Positions 31,267-40,118 of a DNA stretch of 64,000 nucleotides are shown in pieces. Location: contig USEC01000002.1 in the NCBI GenBank assembly GCA_900553595.1, positions 21,105 through 85,104 of the forward strand. The letters run 5' to 3'. Positions within the stretch are counted from its first letter, which is position 1. The number at the start of each line of letters is the position of its first letter. The position numbers and the translations under genes were made by a program. Under the pieces are notes generated by a model. The model saw only the letters and a list, made by a program, of their open reading frames with translations. It was not told the origin of the DNA and did not search any database. The stretch comes from an uncultured Prevotella sp. GTDB lineage: Bacteria > Bacteroidota > Bacteroidia > Bacteroidales > Bacteroidaceae.

Positions 31267-33645
31267 ATGAACACATTGAAAAAACTTATTGCAGGTATGG
31301 CTCTCATGGCGTCGGTTGCGGCACCGGTGAGTGCGGCGACAGCATGTGCTGCGCCTGCCGTGGCAAAGGCTCGTGGCACGTTTGCCGTTGGCGACGGCAC
31401 CTTCCTGCTTGACGGTAGGCCTTTCGTGGTGAAGGCTGCCGAGATACACTATCCGCGCATTCCGCGCCAGTATTGGGAGCACCGCATCCGCATGTGCAAG
31501 GCTCTCGGCATGAACACCATCTGCATCTACATCTTCTGGAACCTGCATGAGCAGCGCGAGGGCGTGTTCTCGTTCACAGGGCAGAACGATGTCGCCGCCT
31601 TCTGCCGCCTTGCGCAGAAGAACGGCATGTATGTGATAGTGCGCCCCGGACCATACGTCTGCGCCGAATGGGAGATGGGCGGCCTGCCGTGGTGGCTTCT
31701 GAAGAAGAAGGATATACGTTTGCGTGAGCAGGACCCATGGTTCATGAGCTGTGTCGATAGGTTCGAAAAGAAGGTGGCTGAACAGCTGGCTCCACTCACG
31801 ATAGGTCGTGGCGGTCCCATCATCATGGTGCAGGTGGAGAACGAATACGGCAGTTACGGCGAGGACAAGGCTTACATCTCGCAGATACGCGACACCCTGC
31901 GCAAGTACTGGGACACGCCGTCTGCCAAGACGGCACTGTTCCAGTGCGACTGGAGTTCGAATTTCGACAGGAACGGACTCGACGACCTTACATGGACAAT
32001 GAACTTCGGTACGGGTGCCAACATCGACGAACAGTTCCGCCGTCTGCAGCAGATGCGTCCCAATGCGCCGCTCATGTGCTCGGAATTCTGGAGTGGATGG
32101 TTCGACAAGTGGGGCGCACGCCACGAGACACGACCCGCTGCCGACATGGTGGCAGGTATTGATGAGATGTTGCAGAAGGGCATTTCGTTCTCGCTCTACA
32201 TGACCCACGGCGGCACATCGTTCGGACATTGGGCAGGAGCCAACTCTCCCGGCTTCGCTCCCGATGTGACAAGCTACGACTACGATGCGCCCATCAACGA
32301 GTACGGACAGCCCACCGAGAAGTATTGGCTGCTGCGTAAGACCTTGCAGAAGTATGCCGATGGCAAGCTGCCCGATGTTCCCAAGCCGGCAGCCGTGCTG
32401 ACAACCTTCCCGGAAGTGAAGCTCGACTTTGTCGCACCGATAGAGTGTGGCTCCGATAGCATGGCTGAAAGCCGCCAGCCTCTCACCTTCGAGGAGATGG
32501 ACATGGGTTACGGTTCGATGATATACAACACTTCGCTGCCCGCAATAGAAGGTGGAAGCATGCTTCACATCGAGGGTCACGACTTTGTACAGGTGTTCAT
32601 CAACCGCCGCTATATAGGCACCATCGACCGTGTGAAGAACGAGCGTTCGCTCCTGCTTCCGGCAATACGCAAGGGCGATGTGCTCACCATGCTTGTCGAG
32701 GGAATGGGGCGCATAAACTTCGGCAGGGCAATAAAGGACTTCAAGGGCATTGTGGGCGATGTCACTCTCACTGCCGATGTGGACGGCAACGAGGTGACAT
32801 GGAACCTCAAGGACTGGCGCATGCGCCGCATTGCCGACGATTATGCCACAGCAAAGCGTGCCGTGACCACTCCGCACAACGACCTCGCCCGTGGCGAAGA
32901 TGTGTCGGGACGACGCGGATATTATGCCGGAACGTTCAATATAAATAAGGTGGGCGACACCTTCCTCAATATGGAACGCTGGGGCAAGGGTCAGGTTTAT
33001 GTCAATGGCCATGCCCTTGGACGCTTCTGGCGCATAGGTCCGCAGCAGACACTCTACCTGCCAGGATGCTGGCTCAAGCGTGGAAAAAACGAGATAATAG
33101 TGCTCGATGTCGTGGGAACCGACGACCCGACGCTGTGGGGACAGAACCGACCCGAACTCGACAAACTGCAACTTGAGAAGAGCGCGAAGCACAACAACAT
33201 AGGCGACAAACCCGACCTCAACTCGGCAACTCCCGTGGCACAGGGCGAGCTGAAGGCCGGAAACGGATGGCAGACCGTAGAGTTGGCACAGCCTGCAAAG
33301 GGTCGCTACATGGCGTTGGAGTGCCGCTCTACGCACAGCGGCAAGGCGTGTGCCGTGGCGGAACTCTATCTGCGCGGCGCTGACGGCCGTCGTCTGAGTC
33401 GTGAGGCATGGACAGTGAAGTACGCCGACAGCGAGAATCTCATGGGAAACCATACCGGCGACAAGGCGTTCGACCTTCAGGAATCCACCTATTGGCAGAC
33501 CGAAGCCGGCGCTCCGATGCCTCATCTCCTTGTAATCGACCTCGGTGAGGAGTGCACGGTGAGCGGCATTGAGTATCTGCCGCGTGCCGAACAGGGTGCG
33601 CCGGAGAGCGTGAAAGAGTTCCGACTGTTCGTTTACGACAGGTAA
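31267..33645 (+). CDS. Secreted beta-galactosidase, glycoside hydrolase family 35
   Basis: 792 residues with a signal peptide (about residues 1-26). The TIM barrel (about 40-360) has the GH35 signature GGPIIMVQVENEYGSYG, whose Glu is the acid/base, and the nucleophile Glu in LMCSEFWSGWFDKWG. Beta-sandwich domains follow, then a C-terminal F5/8-type (discoidin-like) carbohydrate-binding domain at about 665-792. It cleaves terminal beta-galactose residues, probably in the periplasm or at the surface. It lies 80 bases after a GH43-like gene. No SusC/SusD pair is nearby, so this is a minimal glycan-degradation cassette. Confidence 0.94.
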   Translation: MNTLKKLIAGMALMASVAAPVSAATACAAPAVAKARGTFAVGDGTFLLDGRPFVVKAAEIHYPRIPRQYWEHRIRMCKALGMNTICIYIFWNLHEQREGVFSFTGQNDVAAFCRLAQKNGMYVIVRPGPYVCAEWEMGGLPWWLLKKKDIRLREQDPWFMSCVDRFEKKVAEQLAPLTIGRGGPIIMVQVENEYGSYGEDKAYISQIRDTLRKYWDTPSAKTALFQCDWSSNFDRNGLDDLTWTMNFGTGANIDEQFRRLQQMRPNAPLMCSEFWSGWFDKWGARHETRPAADMVAGIDEMLQKGISFSLYMTHGGTSFGHWAGANSPGFAPDVTSYDYDAPINEYGQPTEKYWLLRKTLQKYADGKLPDVPKPAAVLTTFPEVKLDFVAPIECGSDSMAESRQPLTFEEMDMGYGSMIYNTSLPAIEGGSMLHIEGHDFVQVFINRRYIGTIDRVKNERSLLLPAIRKGDVLTMLVEGMGRINFGRAIKDFKGIVGDVTLTADVDGNEVTWNLKDWRMRRIADDYATAKRAVTTPHNDLARGEDVSGRRGYYAGTFNINKVGDTFLNMERWGKGQVYVNGHALGRFWRIGPQQTLYLPGCWLKRGKNEIIVLDVVGTDDPTLWGQNRPELDKLQLEKSAKHNNIGDKPDLNSATPVAQGELKAGNGWQTVELAQPAKGRYMALECRSTHSGKACAVAELYLRGADGRRLSREAWTVKYADSENLMGNHTGDKAFDLQESTYWQTEAGAPMPHLLVIDLGEECTVSGIEYLPRAEQGAPESVKEFRLFVYDR

Positions 33646-33661
33646 AATAGCGCAAAACGTA

Positions 33662-33729
33662 TTGAGGGTAAAATCGGAAGAAGGCAGATGTAAGTCATGC
33701 TTTCTTCCGGTTTTACCCTCATTTTTTTG
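33662..33729. terminator. Bidirectional terminator between GH35 and the alpha/beta hydrolase
   Basis: TGAGGGTAAAA-t-CGGAAGAA pairs with TTCTTCCGGTTTTACCCTCA, with T-runs on both sides. It lies between convergent genes. Confidence 0.85.
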
Positions 33730-33754
33730 TCAGTCGAGTCTTTTCCTCGCTTTT

Positions 33755-34705
33755 TTATCTGTTCCACCGCTTGACGAACTCCGTCACACGGCGTGTGTAT
33801 TCGGCTCTGTGGTCCTTGTAGGAAAGGGCGTGTTCGCTGCCTTTCGCCACCCAAAGTTCCTTGGGTTGAGGCTTGGTTTCATACAGGGCATACACCATTT
33901 CCGTAGGCACGAAGGTGTCGTTGCCGCCGTGTATGAACAGCATTGGCTTACGGCACTTGGATACCTGACGCAGTGGCGAGGCTTCGTCGAAGCTCCATCC
34001 GTACTTCATCTTGCACAGAAGGCTTGCCGTGTGGAGTAAGGGGAAGTCGGGTAGGGAGAAGCGTCCTTTGAGTTCGTGGCTGAATTCGTCCCACGCACTG
34101 GTGTAGCCACAGTCCTCCACGAAGCATTTCATGTATTCCGGCGTCTGTTCTCCTGCCACGCTCATTGTTGTGGCAGCACCCATCGAAATGCCGTGTACCA
34201 CCATTCGCGACGCCACTCCGGGCTTGCTGAACATTCGTTCCGCTGTTGCTGCCCAGTGGAGTACATCGAGTCGGTCGTTCCATCCCATCTGTATGTTGTC
34301 GCCGTCGCTTAGTCCGTGGCCGTGAAGGTCGGGCAGGATGATGTTGTAGCCCATTGTCTTTTCGTAGATATATGCAATGTGCAGCATATCTACGGCATAG
34401 CGTCCGTAGCCGTGTACCACCACCGCCGTGTGTCCGTCGGCTTTCGGCGAACTGACGAACATTGCGTGCTGGCGTTCGCCACCCGGCATGACGATGAATG
34501 TGTCGCGCAGTGCTTTGATATTGTCGAGGCTGTCTATCCACGGTTTCAGTTCCGGATAATTTCTTATTTCACCCTCTAAGTCGGGTGTGCGGTCGGCAGG
34601 TTTAGATGCCAAGGCATAGTCGAGCAGATAGAAACTGCCTGCTATTGTGGCAATGACGAGTGTAATGATGACAGCCAAAGCTGTGTAAACGAGTTTTCTT
34701 TTCAT
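33755..34705 (-). CDS. Membrane-anchored alpha/beta hydrolase (S33-like)
   Basis: 316 residues from the ATG at 34705. The open frame reaches 34768, but only the later start puts the hydrophobic N-terminus (KRKLVYTALAVIITLVIATIAGSFYLLDYALA) first. The catalytic triad is visible: Ser in HGISMGAA, Asp in HGGNDTFVP and His in GSEHALS. The oxyanion segment is VVVHGYGRYAVD. It is probably an exported or membrane-tethered esterase/peptidase-like hydrolase of unknown substrate, related to the 'alpha/beta hydrolase family, BAAT/S33' proteins common in Bacteroidales. Confidence 0.85.
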   Translation of the reverse strand: MKRKLVYTALAVIITLVIATIAGSFYLLDYALASKPADRTPDLEGEIRNYPELKPWIDSLDNIKALRDTFIVMPGGERQHAMFVSSPKADGHTAVVVHGYGRYAVDMLHIAYIYEKTMGYNIILPDLHGHGLSDGDNIQMGWNDRLDVLHWAATAERMFSKPGVASRMVVHGISMGAATTMSVAGEQTPEYMKCFVEDCGYTSAWDEFSHELKGRFSLPDFPLLHTASLLCKMKYGWSFDEASPLRQVSKCRKPMLFIHGGNDTFVPTEMVYALYETKPQPKELWVAKGSEHALSYKDHRAEYTRRVTEFVKRWNR

Positions 34706-34751
34706 GTTGTTTCTGTTTGCTGTATAGAACCGTCGGTGGAGCCGCCGGAAT

Positions 34752-34806
34752 AGAAAAATGCACTGCAAGGCGTTGTTCCCGTGCCGGGAGCGGCCTGCAG
34801 TGCATT
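34752..34806 (-). terminator. pepD terminator
   Basis: AATGCACTGCA-a-GGC pairs with GCC-TGCAGTGCATT, with a run of Ts on the minus strand. It follows the pepD stop codon. Confidence 0.75.
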
Positions 34807-34845
34807 CGTGTTGTGTCGCCGTTGTTCACGGCCTATGTCGTGTCT

Positions 34846-36303
34846 TTATTTTGCAGGCACTTCTTCGAGTGTCTTCTTCAGCAGTTCCCAGAACGGGGCC
34901 ACTGTGGGTATGAGGCAACGTTCGGCTGTGGTGTGCGGCGAGCGGAGCGTCGGGCCGAGTGAGACGACCTCAAGATGCGGATACTTGTCGAGTATCACCG
35001 AGCATTCGAGTCCGGCGTGGTCCACCTGCTCTACTGCCTCCTCTCCGAAGAGTTCGCGGTAGTTCTTCTCGAGGAGTTTGAGCAGTTCGCTTTCGGTATT
35101 CGGATCCCAGCCGCCGTATGCACCGCTCTGTTCCACCTTCATTCCTGCCATAGAGAAGCAGCGTTCGAGTGAAGTTGCGATGTAGTCTCTCATGTCTTCC
35201 TTTGAAGAGCGTGCGAGAATCTTTATCGCAGCCTTTCCGTCGGCGATATTTACGATGGCGAGGTTTGACGAAGTCTCCACTACTGTGGGGAACACCGGAA
35301 TCATGCGCAGCACACCGTTGTGGCATGCGTAGATGGCATCGAGGAGGTTGTCTTGAATTTCTTCGGGAGTCTCTGTTGCCGGTGTTGCAACTTCTTCGGC
35401 GAAGAACTTTATTTCGTTCTCGATGGTGTGATACTCGTTGTTGAAGAGTTCGCGCCACTGTTCCACGCTTTCCTTGAGTGCTTCTACGTTCTCTTTGGGC
35501 AGTGTGAGCACTGTTTCGCATTCGAATGGTATGGCGTTGCGCATTGTTCCGCCGTTCCATGAAGCGAGGCGTGCTTCGTATTGGCTTATTGCTTCATGCA
35601 CGAATCGTGCCATGAGTTTGTTGGCATTGCCTCGTCCCTCGTTTATTTCGAGTCCTGAGTGTCCGCCCTTCAGTCCCTTTATTGTCACTTTTACGGCAGC
35701 GTCTTCGGGGTCGGTCTCCACTTCCTTGTATTCCAGTGTCGCTGTGATGTCCACGCCTCCGGCACTTCCTATCACGAATTTGCCCCATGTCTCGGAGTCG
35801 AGATTGAGCAGGAGGTCGCCTTTCAGAACATCTGTCGGCAGGTCGTTTGCGCCGAACATACCGGTCTCTTCGTCGGCGGTGATGAGTCCTTCAACGAGTC
35901 CGTGCTTCAGGGTCTTGTCTTCCATGACAGCCATTATTGCAGCGACACCTATGCCGTTGTCGGCTCCCAATGTTGTGTTGCGTGCTCTCACCCATTCGCC
36001 GTCAATGTAAGTTTCTATCGGGTCTTTCTTGAAATCGTGTGTACTGTCCTTTGATTTCTGCGGCACCATGTCCATGTGTGCCTGCAGGATTACGCCTTTA
36101 CGGTTTTCCATTCCGGGTGTTGCGGGTTTACGCATAATGATGTTTCCGCCGGCATCCTGGAAAGCTTCCACTCCTGCTTTGGCTGCAAAGTCGAGCAGGA
36201 ATTTATGTATTTCTTCGCGTTGTCCTGATGGACGTGGTACTTGTGTGAGTGCATCGAAGTTGCGCCAGATGCACTCAGGTTTCAGATTGATAATTTCACT
36301 CAT
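34846..36303 (-). CDS. pepD: Aminoacyl-histidine dipeptidase (Xaa-His dipeptidase, M20)
   Basis: 485 residues, full length. Metal ligands of the M20 family can be seen: His/Asp in ILQAHMDMVPQ, the bridging Asp in LGADNGIGVAAI, the catalytic Glu-Glu in ITADEETGMFGAN, and the later His in the C-terminal lobe (LRSPHTTAER). The dimerisation (lid) domain is at about 200-390. It splits Xaa-His and other dipeptides in the cytoplasm for amino-acid supply. The flippase-like gene lies 14 bases upstream on the same strand, so the two are probably one transcript. Confidence 0.94.
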   Translation of the reverse strand: MSEIINLKPECIWRNFDALTQVPRPSGQREEIHKFLLDFAAKAGVEAFQDAGGNIIMRKPATPGMENRKGVILQAHMDMVPQKSKDSTHDFKKDPIETYIDGEWVRARNTTLGADNGIGVAAIMAVMEDKTLKHGLVEGLITADEETGMFGANDLPTDVLKGDLLLNLDSETWGKFVIGSAGGVDITATLEYKEVETDPEDAAVKVTIKGLKGGHSGLEINEGRGNANKLMARFVHEAISQYEARLASWNGGTMRNAIPFECETVLTLPKENVEALKESVEQWRELFNNEYHTIENEIKFFAEEVATPATETPEEIQDNLLDAIYACHNGVLRMIPVFPTVVETSSNLAIVNIADGKAAIKILARSSKEDMRDYIATSLERCFSMAGMKVEQSGAYGGWDPNTESELLKLLEKNYRELFGEEAVEQVDHAGLECSVILDKYPHLEVVSLGPTLRSPHTTAERCLIPTVAPFWELLKKTLEEVPAK

Positions 36304-36317
36304 ATTGGTTTTATTGT

Positions 36318-37349
36318 TTAAGTTGTTAATACTTGTTCTTTTTCCGTTGCCGTGGTGCCTTTACGCTGTGTGAACGAAAGCATTGTCCAAGCGAAGATTC
36401 CGAGCATTATGACGAGAAGTGTCTGCACCGAGTGTACTATCAGCACGAAGTTGAGCGCCTCTGTTTCGCCCACTCCGTAGAGTATGAGCATGGTCTTCAC
36501 GGCGAAGTGCCACGGTCCGGCACCGTTAGGTGTAGGCACTATCACTGCGATGCTGCCTACGATGAATGTCACGAGGGCGCAAGCCATGCCGAGGTGTGAT
36601 GTCTGCTCGAAGCAGAAGAATGTGAGATAGTAGTGCAGGAAGTAACTGAGCCATATCGCAAGTGTGAGGACGACGAAGAGAGGCGCATTCTTTACCTTCC
36701 TAAGCGACATCGCTCCTTGGACGATTCCGCCTATCGTTGTTTTCACCTTATTATATATTGCCAGTCTGCGTAGCAGATACCATGCCATGATGCACACTGC
36801 CACTGCGCAGATGGCTGTGACGATGTAGCCCGTTGAAGAGAATCCGCTGAGTATGGTGTCGATGTTTGTTCCGGTGCGTGCGAAGAATGTGTTGAACACA
36901 TGCACCTGGAAGATGAATGTTGCCAGTGCTATGAGCATGACCAGAATTGAATCGATGGCACGCTCTGTCACCACTGTTCCGAGGGCTTTGGGGAACGACA
37001 CTCCGTCGTAGCGGTGCAATACTCCGCAGCGTGCGAACTCGCCTATGCGCGGCACGATGAGGCTCACGGCGTAGGAAAGGAATATGGAGTTGATGCTCGT
37101 CGATGTGCGTGGATGTTCGCCTACGGGGTCGAGTGCAAGGTGCCAACGCCATCCGCGGAACACTTGGGCAAGAATGCCGAAGGGGAACGACAGCAGCATC
37201 CATGTCCAGTTCATGTCGTGCAGCATGACCTGTTCGAGTGCATGGAAGTCGAAATCGCGGTACATCCAGTAGAGGATAAGTCCGCCGAGCATCAGCGACA
37301 GGCCTACTTTCAGTATGTTGCCTGTGGCTTTGGTGTAATTCAACTGCAA
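36318..37349 (-). CDS. Lysylphosphatidylglycerol-synthase-type transmembrane protein (flippase-like, UPF0104)
   Basis: 343 residues with about eight hydrophobic segments. Family motifs include FRGWRWHLAL, SIFLSYAVSLIVPRIGEFARCGVLHRYDGVSFPKALGTVVTERAID and VIVPTPNGAGPWHFAVKTMLILYGV. The family resembles the membrane half of MprF and YbhN-type proteins and is thought to move or accommodate lipid-linked substrates. The substrate is unknown. The start codon appears to be TTG (37347-37349), since no ATG gives a complete first segment. The -7 box TATTTTTG is at 37373-37380. Confidence 0.85.
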   Translation of the reverse strand: MQLNYTKATGNILKVGLSLMLGGLILYWMYRDFDFHALEQVMLHDMNWTWMLLSFPFGILAQVFRGWRWHLALDPVGEHPRTSTSINSIFLSYAVSLIVPRIGEFARCGVLHRYDGVSFPKALGTVVTERAIDSILVMLIALATFIFQVHVFNTFFARTGTNIDTILSGFSSTGYIVTAICAVAVCIMAWYLLRRLAIYNKVKTTIGGIVQGAMSLRKVKNAPLFVVLTLAIWLSYFLHYYLTFFCFEQTSHLGMACALVTFIVGSIAVIVPTPNGAGPWHFAVKTMLILYGVGETEALNFVLIVHSVQTLLVIMLGIFAWTMLSFTQRKGTTATEKEQVLTT

Positions 37350-37372
37350 TTTTTTATATGTTTTATCTTATG

Positions 37373-37380
37373 CAAAAATA
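37373..37380 (-). promoter_or_regulatory. -7 box for the flippase-pepD transcript
   Basis: The minus strand reads TATTTTTG, 24 bases from the TTG start codon. Confidence 0.45.
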
Positions 37381-37502
37381 CAAAAAAGAAATGAATACGC
37401 ATTTAATAAAATGCTTAAATATATTAAGTCGTCGAAAGTTTCTGTTTTTGTGGATGGTTTTTCGGTTATGAATTATGGTGTGTGTCTTTATGAAAATTCA
37501 TG

Positions 37503-37557
37503 AAAAAGCCCGTCGGCGGAAGCCGCTTGCAGTAAACGGTTGTGCCGACGGGTTTGT
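37503..37557 (-). terminator. Terminator of the secreted-protein gene at 37578
   Basis: On the minus strand AAACCCGTCGGC and GCCGACGGGCTTTTT pair around an inner weaker stem (AACCG/CGGCTT region), ending in a T-run. Confidence 0.75.
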
Positions 37558-37577
37558 CTTCAAGCCATTCAGAAAGG

Positions 37578-38312
37578 CTATCTTGCCATGCGCTTCACGC
37601 CGTCCTGTATGTATATCTCGCCTTTTCGTGGTGCATTTATGCGGCGTCCGCCCATATCGTAGGTCGCGCTTTCCTCGCCTTTCTGTACCGTGATGCTGTT
37701 CACGCCGTTTTCCACACGCTTGTATGCCTCTTTGGCGAAGTCGTCTTTCGAGAACAGTAGTTTGCCGTTTTCGTAGCAGGCAAGCATTTCTCTGGTTTCC
37801 ATGTGAGTGGGTTTGGAAATATTGCTCCACCAATAATCTGTATTCGGACCTATTCCTTCTACCCAATAGTCTCCATTTATCGACAGTCGGCGGTACAGAA
37901 TACCGTTCACCTCCACAGAGTCTTCCTCTGTCACAATACTTCCAAATTCTGTTGCCACATCGCCTTTGTGCAAAGTGAAATCAAGCATAAGAGTCCAGTC
38001 TCCTTCGGTATTGTCAGGATGCTTGTAGGCATAGACCTTTCCATTTTCCTCGTAAGCAACAATGTCATCACAATAAGATGCCGGTTGTCCACTGTCGTCA
38101 TACACTGACGACATTTTCCAGCACTTACGGTTATCTACAATGGTATCGCATTCAACAGTAACGGTGTATGGCTTCTTTACCACATCAGAAACGTAGTCAT
38201 TCACAACCAGGCATTTCCACACTTTCCCAGGGGTAAGAACCTTTTTGTAATTGTCCTGTGCGACTGCTGTCAGACAAGACAAAAGAAGCAGAATTAAGGA
38301 TAATCTTCTCAT
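37578..38312 (-). CDS. Secreted protein of unknown function with a short C-terminal sorting-like tail
   Basis: 244 residues with a signal peptide (MRRLSLILLLLSCLTAVA-QD). The body is a beta-rich domain with a repeated theme (KVLTPGKVWKCLVV, HKGDVATEFGSIVTEEDSVEVNG). The end (SITVQKGEESATYDMGGRRINAPRKGEIYIQDGVKRMAR) looks like the short YDxxGRR...G.YI..G.K tails seen on many Prevotella and Bacteroides exported proteins. I recognise no enzyme family. The 5' half is more AT-rich than the tail. The gene has its own terminator and a -7 box at 38447-38454. Confidence 0.75.
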   Translation of the reverse strand: MRRLSLILLLLSCLTAVAQDNYKKVLTPGKVWKCLVVNDYVSDVVKKPYTVTVECDTIVDNRKCWKMSSVYDDSGQPASYCDDIVAYEENGKVYAYKHPDNTEGDWTLMLDFTLHKGDVATEFGSIVTEEDSVEVNGILYRRLSINGDYWVEGIGPNTDYWWSNISKPTHMETREMLACYENGKLLFSKDDFAKEAYKRVENGVNSITVQKGEESATYDMGGRRINAPRKGEIYIQDGVKRMAR

Positions 38313-38928
38313 AATAATAGGTTTTTATATGTTTGATACTGTTTTAAACTGTCTTAATACACCTTATTATTTTAATATATTGTAGGCAGCGGCACAGTGT
38401 TTTGTGCCATTGATACGAATAAATTTTTATGCTACCAATGCTTGTGCAAATATACGTTTTTTTTATTTTTGACCAAATAAAAAGTCCTCTTTTTTTTATT
38501 TTTTTTGTGCAGGGAAGTGCATCTGTATTTCTTTGACTCTCAGCCGTTTATATATTGCCTTAAAAACAAGGCTTGTTTGCTCATAAAAGAAGTCTTGTTT
38601 ACACTCCAAAGAAGTCTTGTTTGCGTTGTAAAGAAGCCTTGTTTTGAAACCGTGCAAGATGTACTTGTTTTTTCATGCGGCAGTAGTTGTTTTTTAACGT
38701 AATTGCAACGGTCGGGGCGGCAAAACATAAAATGTTGCCACAGGTGCAAAAAAATGATGCCAAGAAAGCACGGATTTAAATATAAAATTCGTACTTTTGC
38801 AGCACTTTTAGAAAATTGTTAAGAATTTATGGACGATTATCACGCGGAAAATATGAATTTGTAGGCAGGAGGGCAGTGCACGTTTGGTGGCTAATCTCCG
38901 GTCTGTTTAACGCATGGAGATTAACTGT
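38313..38928. other. 616-base divergent intergenic region
   Basis: It contains the minus-strand -7 box TATATTTG (38447-38454) for the secreted-protein gene, the repeat array at 38562-38650, and the plus-strand box TACTTTTG (38792-38799) for corA. No gene was seen. The corA leader is about 120 bases. Confidence 0.45.
38562..38650. repeat. 22-bp-period repeat array (hybrid unit plus three forward units)
   Basis: It begins with AAACAAGGCTTGTTTG, a self-complementary hybrid of reverse and forward halves. AAAGAAGTCTTGTTT follows twice and AAAGAAGCCTTGTTTTG once, at 22-base steps. The end TTTTGAAAC matches the ends of the other arrays. Confidence 0.85.
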
Positions 38929-39855
38929 ATGAGAACTTTTTGGAACATCAACTCTGCACTCAAGACCATCAGCGAATGGCAACCCAACTGTTGGATACAA
39001 GTCACTTGTCCGACCGATGAAGACCAGGATTATCTGGAAGATAAATTCAACATACCCGACTATTTCCTCTCCGACATCAGCGATACCGACGAGCGCGCCC
39101 GTTACGAGTACGACGACGGATGGATGCTCATCATCCTTCGTATTCCGTATGTCAAGGAGATACGCTCACGCACGCCTTACACCACGGTGCCCCTCGGCAT
39201 CATACACAAGCGCGATGTCACCATCACCGTGTGCTATTACGAGACCAACATGATGATCGACTTCGTGAGCTACCAGCAGAAGCGTGGCGAGGGATTCACC
39301 GACTATGTCGATTTCATCTTCCGTCTGTTCCTTTCGTCAGCCGTGTGGTATCTGAAACGCTTGAAGCAAATCAACGCACTCATAGAGAAGGCCAAGCACA
39401 ACCTCGACCACAATGTGAACAACGAATCGCTCATCGCGCTCTCGCGCTTGCAGGATTCGCTCACATACTTCGTCACATCCATCCGCGGCAACGAGACCCT
39501 TCTGGCTAAACTGAAGTTCAAGCTGCAGGTGGACGAACTCGATGCCGACCTCATCGAGGATGTGAACATCGAGATGTCGCAGGCACGCGAGACAACAAAC
39601 ATCTATTCCGACATTCTCGAATCGACGATGGACACCTATTCAAGCATCATCAACAACAACATGAACACCGTGATGCGTACGCTCACATCGGTGTCCATCA
39701 TCATGATGTTTCCCACACTCATCGCTTCGCTTTTCGGTATGAACCTTATCAACGGAATGGAGACAAGCCATTGGGGATTTGCCATTGCGCTGATTATTTC
39801 GTTCGTCGTCTCGGCAATGTCGTGGATTATTCTGCGCCACAAGCGTCTGCTCTAA
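38929..39855 (+). CDS. corA: CorA-family magnesium/divalent metal transporter
   Basis: 308 residues from ATG 38929, which has GGAG about 9 bases upstream. A start at 38914 would add five residues. A long cytoplasmic helical domain is followed by two C-terminal membrane segments (about 250-272 and 283-303). The first ends in the family motif YGMN-like GMNL (SLFGMNLINGMETSHWGF). The sequence matches the GMN family of pentameric channels that take up Mg2+ (or Co2+/Ni2+). It stands alone with its own promoter. The cation specificity is inferred. Confidence 0.9.
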   Translation: MRTFWNINSALKTISEWQPNCWIQVTCPTDEDQDYLEDKFNIPDYFLSDISDTDERARYEYDDGWMLIILRIPYVKEIRSRTPYTTVPLGIIHKRDVTITVCYYETNMMIDFVSYQQKRGEGFTDYVDFIFRLFLSSAVWYLKRLKQINALIEKAKHNLDHNVNNESLIALSRLQDSLTYFVTSIRGNETLLAKLKFKLQVDELDADLIEDVNIEMSQARETTNIYSDILESTMDTYSSIINNNMNTVMRTLTSVSIIMMFPTLIASLFGMNLINGMETSHWGFAIALIISFVVSAMSWIILRHKRLL

Positions 39856-39977
39856 GCAGCGACGGGGCGTGAAACCGATGGCGTTAGCATAGTTTGGCTC
39901 CGTGGGCAGATTATGCTTTACATTCCGTATAAATATAGCAAAAAGCAGACGGAAATGAAAATAAATTGCCTTTTTCG

Positions 39978-40007
39978 TTGATATTCAAAAATTTTTATTT
40001 AAGTTTG
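39978..40007 (+). promoter_or_regulatory. Promoter of the DUF349 gene
   Basis: TTG (39978-39980), a 19-base spacer and TAAGTTTG (40000-40007). Transcription should begin near 40014, just before the structured leader. Confidence 0.65.
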
Positions 40008-40029
40008 CAATCCATAAAAGCATGAGAAT

Positions 40030-40080
40030 ATCGCCAGTTGCGGCTCTTCCGCACAACAAACGGAAAGTCCGTGGGGCGAT
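40030..40080 (+). promoter_or_regulatory. Three-way-junction-like structured 5' leader
   Basis: The closing stem is ATCGCC (40030-40035) with GGCGAT (40075-40080). It encloses two hairpins: TGCGG-ctctt-CCGCA (40039-40053) and ACGGA-aag-TCCGT (40060-40072). It lies between the promoter and the DUF349 start codon, in the transcribed leader. It matches no riboswitch or ribozyme that I can name. Confidence 0.45.
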
Positions 40081-40118
40081 GTAGTGATTAAACCTTGTCA
40101 TAAACTTAAAACAGTGAA

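Noticed and set aside
31258..33525. 755-codon open frame on the minus strand opposite the GH35 gene
   Set aside because: The plus-strand frame is a full GH35 enzyme with both catalytic Glu motifs. The reverse frame is Cys/His/Val-rich without domains and is a by-product of G/C-ending codons.
40030..40080. Hammerhead ribozyme in the DUF349 leader
   Set aside because: A three-way junction and a GGAAAGTCC stretch are present, but the CTGANGA core and cleavage-site arrangement are absent.
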